From Boswellia sacra (lineage: Eukaryota; Streptophyta; Magnoliopsida; Sapindales; Burseraceae), in NCBI GenBank assembly GCA_013180625.2, contig SNVD02014566.1, forward strand, positions 186,001 to 250,000: a stretch of DNA of 64,000 nt, written 5' to 3'. Positions 14,001 through 26,416 of this stretch are shown here, one piece after another (the stretch's first letter is position 1; every line of letters begins with the position of its first letter). Position numbers and translations under genes: made by a program. Under the pieces are notes generated by a model. The model saw nothing but the letters and a program-made list of their open reading frames with translations. It did no database searches and had not been told where the DNA came from.

Positions 14001-15987
14001 ATCTGGATACCCTGAAGGCTAAAACTATAGATGAAATTGGATTCTACTAAATTAATAGTGCAAAGGGGTAAAAATAATGTCCTTGCAGTTGAAAAAATAA
14101 ATGATTTGATGCATAAATAATTCAATTTTCAGATTAAAAACGATTTCCTCAGTGTCGTTTTCAAGTGGGTTTACAAAAATAATTCAATTTTAACCAAAGT
14201 TATCAATTAAACGGCTGGAAGATTAAAAAAAATTCTGAATTCATACAAACATGATATAATAGTTTACAAATAAGATTCCAGAATTAACTGCTCAGTGTTT
14301 GTCTTTTCTTCTGTCACATTATTTACAACTTGCATAATTACTCCGAAACTCACAAAATTAGTTTAGTCTAGATGGTTAGGTATATTTTGTGGGTCTCTCT
14401 AACTACAAAAATATACATAAACTTGTTAACATATATGTATGGGAGATGTGCATACGGTGAAGAGATAATAATGTTTTGTCACTTGTAGAATCTTTTAGCC
14501 AATTACAAAATGAAAAGTGTGTGAGTGAGTGTTTGTCCAGAATGATGGAATAAAAGAATACAAAGAAGATAATGATGGTGAGGTCACTTACCACTAGAGC
14601 ACAGTGGGTTGAAGAAGGTCTAATGAGACATAAATATATATGGGCCAATTGCTTTGCTATATAGCACATTCACAATATATATATATATACATACACACAC
14701 CCACATATATAGGGAGACAATTTTATAAATGTTGGAAAAAAAAAGTTTAGTTAGATTTATATTGTCACTTTCTTTTCGATAACTACATGTGTGTCCATAC
14801 AGCCTGGGAATCTAAATTAGTTTCTTTGCATAATCATGGTAGAGAAAGTGATGTTGGCAACAATATTCCACCACGATCCTTCTTTATATATACACAAGAT
14901 ACATCATCACTACATATATAACAATGTGTGTAGTGTAGTATAGTGTATACATATAAATTGGAACAGTATCAATAAGTACTCTCGAGTTTTGGGTTAACTT
15001 CAACCGCATAATGATTATGCACTTCTAATTAATCATGCTCTTGAACAAGTTAAAAATTATCATTTTCATCCCTTAAATTATTATTTTTAGAGGTATGATC
15101 GATGAAAAATATATAGTCGTTCTTCGATTAAAATTAAACTGAAATTAAAACTCAAAGGTTTTTATTAAAATTTTTCCTATACAAATTATATATCTTTATA
15201 GATTTTGCAAACTGTGGTAGACAATAGCGTTTTGTCACGGTACAGTTGCTGTATCGTACAGCAATTATACTGTAGCAAAAAAAAATTGTAAACACATTGT
15301 AAAAGCCCTAAATAAATGAATAAAAGTTGTATGTAAAAAGGTAGTAAATGAAAATTATGTAAAAGTGATAAATACGATTTTTAGACATATATTTACTTTT
15401 TTATTTGCTACACGCAATTGTACCATGGCAAAACTCTAGACAATAAAGTAGTGAAAGAAGGATAAGAGATTGGAGAACCATTATCCCCCAATGATGCGTT
15501 GCTTTACTTCTCTTTATACCCGAAAATATGCGGAATATAATGGCTTTAGATACGAAGGTCAATAATCATATTAAAGTTTCATCAAAATGCGGTATCTAGA
15601 TATGGCAATTTGGCAAGGTAGTTAACTTTAAAGTCAACTGCACAAAACCCAATGAAAACCCTCTAGACAACAATTAAAAGATCATTAATGTTAGCGAATT
15701 GACAGTTGAAACTTCTATAGTTATTTTGATTATAATTAACATTTAGGCAACATGCAAGTCATTAATTTCAACATGCAGTAGAAACAAGAGATAGAAATTT
15801 AATAAAACAAATATGAAATTGAATTTATGTGGCTGTTTTTACCAAATGGAGACGAAGACACTATTATGTTTATGACAAATATGAGAGTTTTAGAGATCCT
15901 GTGGCTCACGCGTTTGCTTGTTGAACTTGACTTCTTTGTAATTTCCTAACAGAAGTAAAAGTAAGATAAAAATATACATGAATTTCT
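11031..15987. other. Gene-poor AT-rich intergenic stretch
   Basis: Nearly 5 kb without a supported gene. Open frames here are short, overlap each other on both strands and show no family motif. A pyrimidine-rich patch at about 12640-12770 resembles a plant leader, but no convincing coding exon follows. Short AT and CA microsatellites occur around 14676-14712. The part next to 15987 is 3' flank of the ERF gene. Confidence 0.6.
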
Positions 15988-16779
15988 CTACTGCTGATAC
16001 TCCCACAGGAATGGCTCCTCCAGCCTGAACCCAGCATCGGCGGCACATAGTTGCCATGATGATGATAAGTAACTGCAGAATCCGTCGCTTCCATCAGCAC
16101 TGCCATTGATGAAGAGATCTGGCAGGTCGAACAACGTTTCATCTTCATCAATGGAAGGAGACCTTAATGAACAGGAAACAGGAAGCTCCGCTTGTCTTGT
16201 CTCGGCTTCGGCTGGCCGGCTTGTCTCTTGCAATGTAGCGGCAGCGGCTGCCGCTGCCTTGGCAGCCGCAGCTTGGATGTCCTTAGGAGATGTGCTGACG
16301 GGACGAGGAAGTTCATGCGCCAGTTCAGGGAAATTGAGGTAAGCTGAGCGGCCTTTGATTGCTAGAGCTGCAACATCATGGGCTCGAGCCGCCATTTCGG
16401 CTGTAGGGTATGTTCCGAGCCATATTCTTGATTTCTTGCGTGGCTCACGGATTTCAGATACCCATTTGCCCCAACTACGCATACGTACTCCTCTGTACGT
16501 GGGGTGCCTGCCATTGTCATGATCTCTCTTTTGCTTTTTCTTACCTTCATTATTGGTGCTGGTGCTGTTTTCACCATCTTCAGCTTTTCTTGTTGAGCCT
16601 TTTTGAGCCACACAATAAGTTGAGCAGCAGCCGGAGGTGGAGGAGGAAGAGGAGGAGGACGTCGTGGTGGTTGTGGTTATGGTGGTGGCTGTGGCTGTAG
16701 TGGTGGAAAGTGAGTGAAAGATATTGTCTTGATCATCATAAGCTGCAGTATTGTTTATGATGATATCTTTTGCCATCAT
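15988..16779 (-). CDS. AP2/ERF transcription factor, DREB A-4 (TINY/ERF034-like) group
   Basis: Single-exon gene of 263 aa, a nuclear DNA-binding regulator. One AP2 domain lies at about residues 94-151, from [17 protein letters not shown] to AYLNFPEL. In standard AP2 numbering it has V14 and E19, the pair typical of DREB proteins that bind DRE/CRT (RCCGAC) sites. The basic run KKKQKR (80-85) is a likely nuclear signal. The amino part has a Thr/Ser-rich low-complexity run (26-48). The region after AP2 has an Ala-rich stretch (170-181), then an acidic [11 protein letters not shown] patch and a terminal LWEY, both seen in the A-4/group III branch and probably activating. The start could be either of two adjacent Met codons. 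Neighbours are non-coding and say nothing about its role. The exact orthologue was not settled. Confidence 0.92.
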   Translation of the reverse strand: MMAKDIIINNTAAYDDQDNIFHSLSTTTATATTITTTTTTSSSSSSSTSGCCSTYCVAQKGSTRKAEDGENSTSTNNEGKKKQKRDHDNGRHPTYRGVRMRSWGKWVSEIREPRKKSRIWLGTYPTAEMAARAHDVAALAIKGRSAYLNFPELAHELPRPVSTSPKDIQAAAAKAAAAAAATLQETSRPAEAETRQAELPVSCSLRSPSIDEDETLFDLPDLFINGSADGSDGFCSYLSSSWQLCAADAGFRLEEPFLWEYQQ

Positions 16780-19700
16780 AGAAGCTTAGCCAGAGAGAAT
16801 ATGATGCGAGTGCGCGGCACAAAAAATAGAGTGTCTGAGCTTTTATGATTCTTCTAGGAAATAAATTTGGATTTTTTTTTTTTAAATTAAAGAAGGAGAG
16901 AAAAAGATAAAGAAATGTGAAAAGAAAACTAGGGGGTCCAAGTCACAACTACAGTTCAGCTAATTTGTTACCCATGTGGAAAAATTAAATAATGTAAGCT
17001 TTGAGAATTGAGAACCATCCTTTACACTCAACTGTTACTTTGGGTTCGGCTTGGACTATTCTGCTGTCAATATAACTATGTACTTGGGTTTGTATTAAGT
17101 GTATTGGCCAATAGTGATGAATCCCTTTCTGTTTTTAATGTCTATGTACAGCAATTGGGCATCATTTCTGATCTTTTCTTCTCTGGTTGGATGAAATGGT
17201 AGGCCATAATATGAGGTCAGTACCGAAACACACCAATTTCACATGGCCCTTGGCTTATCGATCTCACACTCCGCTTGATTTCTGTTCTTGATATTTGTGT
17301 GTTTGACAGGCAAAGTTTTCAATTCAGATTATAAATTAATTAATGCCCAGAAAGTAACTCAAACTATTAAAAGGCTTGTTGGTATGTCATCTTCAAGTTG
17401 AGCAAAATTATGCACCACAGAAGCTTATCTGGCCTCTGCTTGGGCTTGATCTGTCTCCACTTGTATAACTAGTATATTATTTTTATTAGTTTCTTGTGCG
17501 GCGAGGTCTGTTGATGAGTTCAGTGAACACATTTAGTTTGGTTTAGTATAAGGCAAGTTGACCAGTAGAAATCTGACTAATGCAATCAGGTAGCATAATA
17601 AGCATAATTGAGTGCCGAAATTAAGTAATATCAAACAGCCATAGACAGCAGACCACGTGGGTTCTGTTATTAGAGAAACAAGACAATTTTATGCAACACA
17701 AACACATGAACAAACAGTTTACTAATTTGCATTTCCCCATATGAAAATGTCATCAGCTGATTTCCTTCCATAAATAAACAATTCTGCTAATCATCAATCG
17801 TTGAAAAATTTTAACGAATATAAGACGATTCGAGAAATATAAGGACATCACAGAATCGGACACACACATGGTGCACATGGCAGTAGGACCCTTGTACGCC
17901 ACATCTCCTAGCCAATGAGTCAACTACGCAAGCATTATAATTTCTCTTTGAACATTTAAAATCAAAATTGATGGAAATTATAAGCTACTGGGTTGTCTGT
18001 GACAGTGCGCTTTTGTTTTTTGTGTTAGTTTTTCTTGTCCAAGTTGTAGAAATTGGTTCTTTTATCTACAATGACAATGCTAAGAGGTACTTATCATTCA
18101 TTACCAATGAGTAATTGCCTGCCTTAGTTTTTTCACCCGGAAGCCATTTATGCATGTAAATAAGCTGGCAAGTGTTGTTGGATCTGTCCTGAAGCTGCTA
18201 TACTGTTTGTATATAATTAATAATACCCAGCTTTTGGACAAAAGTTAATTACCAAAACAGCTAGTGGTGAGCAATGATGTAGGCATTGAAAGGACCTTAA
18301 AACGGAGGCCGAGCTCGGGTCCATCTGAATGATAAGAACGTTAGGTGGTCCTTGGCTTGGAGGACTTTCATTTCCATTAATATTGAAGAGTCCATAACTT
18401 GTGCAATGGAGTATTTGTCTCCTTTCACCCAAATAATGGGAGCTCTCAATTCACGACTCTGCATATCCTTCTTGGAAACAACACTGAAAAGGGTATTCTG
18501 ACAATAATGCAATCGCAACACCAAGTGATTAATTTAAACTAATCAACTAGAAATTTAACTTTACTTTGGGTCAATATTCCGCAAATCATTTCATTTGTAA
18601 TCCAATTTTTTATTTGCTAGTTGCCTATATCCTTCACTCTATCCTAATTAGTAGCATCTTTGCTTTATTATTAATTAAGGCCTTCAGCTTCAAAATCGAT
18701 TTTGTTAATGCCTTGTTGGTCAAAAGAGGAAAAAAGGGAAATGTTGAATCAAGTAAGAATGACTCGGTTGAGGGACACTTCAGAAGGATCTAATTACAAT
18801 TTGGCTTCAACAGGACCAATATATTCCTCCAAAATAGAAAGGCCAATTTCATGTCATCATTATTGGTATCTGCCCTACATAGTACCCCACTAGATTAATT
18901 ATACATGGTCCAAGCAATTAAAGAAGGCCCTGAACTATCCTAGTCTCCAATTGGACAAACATTGTCTCTTTCCCAATGTCACTTTGTGGCCGAATGGTCG
19001 TTTCTTGTGAAATTCCAATGACGAAGCTTCAACTCCTCTGCAATGCATGAGAATTTGCTTTCAGTAATTATATAAATGAAACAGAGATTTCAAGAAAAAG
19101 AAACGTGACAAAATAGTGGACTTGACTTGAGATGACAGTACGTACAAAATATGTTTCATCATTGTTTTCGCAAAAGTTAAAGTAATATTCTTCTTCTTCT
19201 TGTTCTTCTGGATTTCACTTTGCAGTGTTAATAAAATAAATCTTGATATGAAGCAAATTAAAGTATTATTGCCCCTCCCATTAATAATTCATCATACAGA
19301 CTTTAAGGGGTTGTCAATATCAACTTTGTTGAGTGAAAAGCACAGTTATATGATGATGCATGCAGTGCAGAATGTGGCTTGGGGGGAAGAATAAAATCAA
19401 TAGTTTGATAATCAGAAACAAGATTGAGAAACTTGTAAATTAATCCTGGAGAAGATCCATTTCTCGGTGTCTCTAGTTAAATGGTCATGATCAACGCACA
19501 TCTTCAACTTAATTCTCCAAACGATATTACAGAAAGTTAGGTGGCACATTTAAAACAATTGAAAGATCAGAAGTTCCAAATTAAGCTTGAAGGATTTCCA
19601 CCTGGACTTCTCTAAGCCTAGAAAAATCTTTCTGTGATTAATTTGTGCAGCACGCTTTCCACGAGGTCAATTTGTTTATAGACAGAAGCCGTTCACTGCT

Positions 19701-21655
19701 AATTACAGGTTTTCACTTGTTCGTGTTATTATTAATGATCACATGGACAGCTTCAATGTTCATTAATTTTGGATTTGTTAACATACCGACTATGATTGAG
19801 AGATTACAAGAGGCCCTTGGCCAATCACAATACACCAACCGTCCCAATTATTGGTTTAGACTGTGTTAATGTGTAATGTGAGTATCATAATCAATCAATC
19901 GTATTGTGCATGTAGTGTTAGTTCAGATTTCACTATGAGGAGGAGCCAATATCCTTCGTCAATTGAATGGAGTGCTCTTCTATGGTATGCTTTTGAGCAG
20001 CTTGCAAGTCCACATCACGATTCACGTCAATCTTTTCATTTGCCACCAGTTATTCATTCAATCAGCCGAGATTAGACACAACTAAATAATTGTTGCACTG
20101 TCCTCTCTTTTTGAGAGGTGTTACAATCAATTGAAGCTTGGAGATTGCATAATATTTGCTCATTACACTATGGCAGTCTACTGTTCTCATATTTGTGATT
20201 CTGGACTTGTCCAAATAGTCAATGCTGGGATGCGTCCCACTATTATGAGATCGGTGATAATCTTCTTCATGACCTTCTGTACTGTGCTTCTATTTACTTT
20301 TGGGGTTAAGCAAAGTCTCTACTTCTACTTCATTCAATGGTGGACCTGGCTATTATTAAGACTTGGTTTCATTTAATGGTTAAGCAAAATCCATTACGTC
20401 TATTTCTTTTTTCTTCAGCAAAATTTGTTTGTTCTGCACCGCCCACGTTTCAAGTCTAAGAAAATTCGGGGAAAAGCGAGAAAGTAGCCTTAATTTTGAG
20501 TTTTAATCACGATTTTTAACAAGTTTTAAGCTGTCAAGTACATAAATTCAAGCCAGGTTAACAACTTTAAAAGCTTGACATCTTGACCAAATAAATAAAG
20601 ATATATGAATGAAGTAAGAAGAATAAATACATAAAAATAACAACTCAAGAAACAATTTTGATTTACTTGCCTTGCTGCTAGTCAATGGTAACAAGTGTCA
20701 AGATTTTATATGGCCCTGTAGGGGTCAGTACAGTTTGAATTTGCAAATAGAAACTGGACCCATTCCATAAGGAGGGAGGGACTAGGCGCTTAGACGACCA
20801 CTCTTTGGCCGATACGAATGGGATTTTTACCTAGAAAGATTTCTTGATTGCAAATAACCAGTTCATCGACATTTGCAAAGCAGGAATACGCGCTAGAGAG
20901 TCGCAAGCATTTTGAACGTTGAAGCACCGCACTGACCGATCATTACGACCGCAGATACAGTTATCCAAGACCAGCATGCAGGCTTGTACAGTTTATAATC
21001 AAAGGCTTCTGTTGACCCTACATGCAATTGGCAACTGGGCCAAGAGTCCGACATTTGTGCTCTTGAACCCGTTCGAAAAGTCTGTAAAAAGCCTGGTATT
21101 AAAAATTGAATTCCTAACATATGGATTGGATTTAACTAAGGGGGCTGAACGACTAATGATAGATCAAATACTGACTGAGAAATTCTCAACACAGGGAGAC
21201 GTCGCAGTAGCAAACTTGGTACCACAGTTGTTGCGACGTATCTTTGCCAACTGATTGGTCACCAGCAAACATAATCTTATGTGGCGCAGAATTTCTAGTT
21301 AGCACCGCGGCATTCAAAATCTATTACAGTGGAACATTACCGGTAATTTATACAATATGGGCTTGTGTCTTAAACAGCAACAGCAGGCGGCTATTTCTAG
21401 CCATAGATGAACCATCCGATGTAAAATATAATATTATAAAGCAACAAACTACGTCCCTATATATTACATATAATCAAGAAAAATAGCAGCTATCTCCTAC
21501 CATAGAATGCTTATCAAAAAACCTGCTAATAGTAACAAACAAGTAATAAGACGCACGGGTAAAAACAAAATTTAGGGAACTAGATTGATGCCCCCAAGGC
21601 ATCTCAATAAAGCGCAGACAACACGACAGCCTTTGCAACCTCAGTGACCAGGACC
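16780..21655. other. Gene-poor intergenic stretch between the ERF and DnaJ genes
   Basis: Holds the ERF promoter side (from 16780 rightward) and, at about 21450-21655, the likely 3' UTR of the DnaJ gene. Between them are only short open frames without recognisable motifs. The part at about 20700-21450 is less AT-rich than its surroundings and is treated as a separate observation. Confidence 0.55.
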
Positions 21656-24600
21656 TCACTGCTGGGCACACTGAACCCGTGGCATTGATGGCTCGTCGTC
21701 TTCATCATATGCCTCCTGCTGTTGTTGATGTTGTTTCCGCCTCATCTCCTCGTCAATGTTAACATCATGCAAGGTGGTCTCTTCACAATCATCAAGCTCC
21801 ATGTCTGACAAGTGCTTGCCTGCTCTCGGGGGTAGTATAGTCTCCAAAGTCCGGCACTGATCAGGAGAAAGAATCCCAGACTCTGGAAATTCCACATTGA
21901 AATGGATGTAAAGCTTGCCCTTCATAAAAGGCCTATGATGATGTGGCATTCCCTCGTCGTTAATTGCTTTGTATTGACCTGAATTAATGATAAATAATTA
22001 ACATAAAGGGAACAAGAACTCTTGAAAATTAGAAAGAAAAATCATCAACGTGTCAAATAATACCAGGCTTAATGATCTCGCCAGGATTTGATTTGATAAG
22101 TAGCTGCCTGCCATCAAGATGGGTTAGAGCGAACTGAAACCCACAAAGCGCCTCAGTTAAACTAAGAGTATGTTCAATATAGAGATCATCAAACTTCCTC
22201 TCGAATTTGGGATGCTCCTTCAATTGCAATACAAAGACTATGTCTCCTGTAATGGTGTCAGGCTGCAAAAAAATAAAACAAAAAACAAGGAATGCATTTT
22301 AGCATAAGTCATTGCTCTAATAGAACTTTGAAATCCAATAAATACAGTCAACATCTTAAAATGCTACTCATCACTTGAGAGTTGAAACAAGAAAACTGCC
22401 TGCAAGATCTTTAGAAAGGCCTAGCCACCAAAAGAATAATACCTAAATACTGTATTCCACGATGCACAATAGATTTCTATATTTTAACTAATCTAAAGGC
22501 CATTATAGTGTTTCAATTCTTCTTCCATATAAAAGATACAATCTAGTAATTTAGTTGAGTTATAACATATATGATTCCTAACATATCTGGTAAAAAATCA
22601 TCCAGAACAGATCTTGGGAATTTAACTAAGCCCAATGCCTATTGTGTAGATTTTTCCCTTCTTGAAAGATAAAGATACAATTTTAACTTTTTAACTTAAT
22701 GATAGATTTTAATGTTTAACTTACAGCCTCATCAGCTTGACCTTCAAACACAATTTTTTGTCCGTGTGTCATCCCTTTGTCAACATGCACCTCCAGAACC
22801 TTCTTTTCCTGAGTAACCTTGTTTCCTTTGCAATGTGGGCATTTATCTCTTTCACTGATAACCTCACCTGCACCAAATAGAGAACAAGGTAAAGTTTCAG
22901 TATAACACATTATTAAGCCAAAAGAACATATGAAAAAATAGCGAAACAGATGTTGAAGTTAAGTACCTGAGCCTCTGCATTCAGGACATACATGCTGCAT
23001 CTGTTGAATCATGCCTGGCCCAATCTGTCGTGTTGTTATTTTCATTCCAGTACCTTGGCATCCATAACATTTCCCAGAATTCCCACTTTTTGAACCTTTC
23101 CTGAAATATTAACAATGCAAAAAAATAAATAAATAAATAAAAGTCATATTAAATTATTTACTGTTTTGCTGTAAAATATTAAGCCATTCAAATCAATCAA
23201 AGGTGTTGAAAAGTGCACACTGGCCACCAGACAAAAATTTTATGATCTTATTAACATAAGCATTATCAGTAGCTTCTTAAATCTCATCCTCTAACAGTTC
23301 TCCAGCAGTTCTATGAATAAATTACTCTGCTGTCAACTTATCTAACAAGTCATGAAAAACTTTGAAGCCCACAATTTATATATATATATAATCCGACAAC
23401 CATTTAGATTTGCACCATCTATCCCTACCTTAAGCTCAGTTAGCATGGGACTCAGAGCCATTTAAATATCTAGCAAGTAATAACCAAAACAATACATGAA
23501 ACTGGTTGGCACACAAGGCAGTGAGATACACACATCTATCCCATGTCACTTCTGGATAGCGCAAAGTGAATTAATAAATCCAGATATTTACTGCCAGTCT
23601 TGCCTGTATCTATAAGATGAATGGCATTAAGAATGACGGCAATGATATTACCAAAATTTCGAAGCAAGAGAGGGCATCAAACAACCATGAACCATGAGAG
23701 AGGAGAAAATTTAACATAAACAAATAGCATACCCTTTACATTTGGGACAAAGAACGTTCCGTGAAAGAGAGAGTTTCTTTCTACTGCCATTGTACAAGTC
23801 TTCCAGCGAAACTTTCAGACTATGCACGACATCTTCACCTTGCTTCTGCCTTCTTCCCCTTGAGCTTCCACCACCTATAATATTATCATAACACTTGTCT
23901 AAGAATTTCTTTTTTCTAGAGAAAACATAAAGGACACAAGCTAAATCTTCAGCAAGCTGCCTCACCACCAAAGGCTCCTCCACCAAAAAATGATTCAAAT
24001 ATATCAAATGGATTATGTGAGGCCCCGGCTCCTCCCATTCCCTCTTTAAGAGCATCTTCACCATACTGATCATAAATTTCTCTTTTCTCTGGATCACTAA
24101 GAACCTCATAAGCTTGAGACAACTCCTTGAACTGATTCAGAATACCAAAAGATAATTTGAGTTAATAGGAATCAAAAATTTGTCAATAGAAATAAGAGCA
24201 GGAATTGAAATTATTGGCAAATCACTGTTACTCTAAAAGGATTATTAATTAGTGTGAAGGGTTTAAGAAAACTTATTTTATCAAAATAAGTTTAATAGAG
24301 CTTATCAATTCGGTTAGCATATGGTCCAATATAGCAGTTCCAAAAGGGCAATACAACAAGACTATCAATCTTCTCAAATCAAGCAAGATATCTATCCTCG
24401 AAATTTCATAGGCTAGCATTGGTACTCAAAACTTTTGTCCATCAGCACATACATAAATTTGTGATACCCAAAAATTTCTAATGGCACTCTAAGTCATGCA
24501 CAGCGTATAGCATCACATGAAAGCAGAAATGATAGAAGTATTGCACCAACCCACCTTCTCAGGATCGCCACCTTTGTCAGGATGATTCTTTATAGCAGCC

Positions 24601-24704
24601 TTTCTATATGCCTTCTTCAGTTCATCTTGACTCGCACTTTTTGTGACACCAAGAACATCATAATACTTGGTGTTATCACTTCTCCTTGGAGCACGCCCAA
24701 ACAT
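21656..24704 (-). CDS. DnaJ homolog subfamily A (type I HSP40, ANJ1-like), 7 exons
   Basis: Cytosolic HSP70 co-chaperone. Coding exons in transcript order: 24704-24555, 24131-23966, 23874-23733, 23100-22967, 22867-22725, 22262-22064, 21978-21656. All join in phase with GT-AG borders to give 418 aa, the usual length for plant ANJ1/J2/J3 proteins. The J domain is at about 13-75 with the HPD motif at 41-43 that stimulates HSP70 ATPase. A Gly/Phe-rich segment follows, then four zinc-binding repeats: [24 protein letters not shown] and CPHCKGNK. The substrate-binding C-terminal region and a Gln-rich tail end in CAQQ, a CaaX-type farnesylation signal known in this family. The last intron falls just before exon 7, which starts with QYKAINDEG. 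No broken or missing key residue was seen. Confidence 0.95.
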
Positions 24705-24753
24705 GATTGGATCGCTTCAATAATGCCTACTCGATACAAGTTTGCAAAATGAA

Positions 24754-25410
24754 CTGCAATAATCCACAAAAGCCAACAGAAGTATAAGCTTGTTGCGTCT
24801 ATAGAATTACCGAAAAAATTTATCCAAAAAAAATCTGCTCATGCAAAAAGCATGCCAAGTTGGTCGCACAACAAACCAGCTATTTGCTTAGTCTTCTATT
24901 TTCCGTTATTGAATCTTACCTTTATGCTCCAAATAAATATTACAGATGCAAGTTCAATCATGCCTTCACACACATTTAGCAAAATAAGCTTAAAGGCTGT
25001 CGCCTAATGGTAACACTATAAGCTCCCTACATCAAACATTCAAATGAAGATTATAATTAAAAAAAAAAAAAAAAGAGAGATAGAATCAAATCCTATTATC
25101 AAATTACAAGTCTTTCTCCCCAATCAGAAGCATATTCAAAACCTAACTACCGCATCATATCTTTATTTTCACTTTAGAAAATTTTAATATTTTATTCTTT
25201 TAAAAAAAACCTAGATTACAACAGCAGACAAGAAAAATGATCAACTCAAATAAAATATAATTTCATTATAACTATAAAGCATCTAAGTCCAGTCAATCTC
25301 AAAAGTGACAAACAAACAAACAGAAAATTAAAAATAAAATATCATCTTTACAGATCAAAATATGTAAAGAGGAAATATTCAACAAACTAGGTTTAGAGAG
25401 AGATCCTTAC
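24754..25410 (-). other. Inferred 5' UTR intron of the DnaJ gene
   Basis: On the minus strand a GTAAGG donor at 25410 follows a CT-rich leader, and a TTATTGCAG acceptor ends at 24754, about 50 bases before the ATG. The interior is AT-rich and non-coding. Leader introns are common in this family, but without transcripts this is inference. A 15-A run at about 25060-25074 may be the tail of an old SINE. Confidence 0.45.
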
Positions 25411-25433
25411 AAGTAAAAAGCTGAGAGAGAGAT

Positions 25434-25456
25434 AAGAGAGAGAGAGAGAGAGAGAG
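25434..25456. repeat. GA/CT microsatellite in the presumed DnaJ 5' leader
   Basis: A GA run on the plus strand, which reads as CT on the coding strand of the DnaJ gene. It lies upstream of the inferred leader intron, as expected for a transcribed leader near the transcription start. Confidence 0.6.
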
Positions 25457-26123
25457 TATCTGGAGAAGAAACCAAAGAGGGAGAGTATGAATCGTCCCTC
25501 AACTTGCAAGCGTCTCTCTCTATTCTCCTCACAAAGCGCAGATAAGTTTTGCTTCTCTTCGACAATCCATGGATCATCCCTATAAAAAAAAAAAGTAAAT
25601 TGCTTTTGCCAGTCTTAATTTTTTTTTAATGCTTCCACTCTACTTTACTGGCCACGTGTCATCTCTCAGGCTGTAGAAGTACGCGTGTACGAGGTATCTT
25701 GGTTTGGATTTAGTAAGTCCTTCAACGAAAAGGAATTAAATAGATACATTAAACTTACTGCCAGGTCACGAAGCATATGCCACGTCCAATGGGGAAATAA
25801 TCTTCTTATCAAATAAATATATGGGAGAGATCAGGGCTGAGGTCACTGCAAGATCGCGTCCGTTCGATTGGATGATTAACGGTAGATATAAATTTCGTAA
25901 AATAACATATTAACGGTGGTTGCATTTGTTGGTCTTTGGGGGGCCAATCGTGATGGCTAAAGGAACGACATCCATTTATTTATTAAATTATATTCTTCAA
26001 CCACACGGACAGCACACGATCAATCAGCCATACATTCCAACGGAAAAATTGAAAAAATGTTCTAAATTAGGTTTTTTATAAATAATTATATGTTTAAAAA
26101 TTTGTATGTTATAATTTCATCTG

Positions 26124-26337
26124 GAGTAATGCTACTTATACAAACTACTTATACAAATTTATACATACAAACTGATGTGACATCTTTATATAATCGCCAC
26201 ATCACCTATGTTAATTAATGTCATTTATTATTAATATATATTTATAAAATCACTGTATTTATTTATCAAATCACATCATGACATTTTAGTTTGTATATGT
26301 GAATTTGTATAAGTAGTTTATAGGAGTAGCATTACTC
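26124..26337. mobile_element. Mutator-type MITE, 214 bp, with 9-bp target duplication
   Basis: The left end begins GAGTAATGCTACT and the right end finishes AGTAGCATTACTC. The two ends form imperfect terminal inverted repeats of about 36 bp that share GAGTAATGCTACT and AACTACTTATACAAATT. The flanks are identical: TTTCATCTG at 26115-26123 and again at 26338-26346. A 9-bp duplication with long TIRs fits Mutator-like elements. The 142-bp interior is AT-rich and non-coding. It lies about 80 bp past the stop of the broken UGT gene. Confidence 0.9.
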
Positions 26338-26416
26338 TTTCATCTGACATCCATGTATCTGACATCCATATCATTATGTAACCATATTTGATAATATTCA
26401 ATACTCGACATTGATT

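Noticed and set aside
16362..16700. Open frames on the opposite strand or in other frames of the ERF gene
   Set aside because: They are shadows of the AP2/ERF coding frame and its low-complexity runs.
18217..18524. Overlapping minus-strand frames of 71-75 codons
   Set aside because: No family motif, no splice partner and two overlapping frames of similar length, as expected by chance.
20919..21254. Open frame of 111 codons as a possible gene
   Set aside because: It starts at TTG, has no ATG near the start, no recognised motif and no intron partner.
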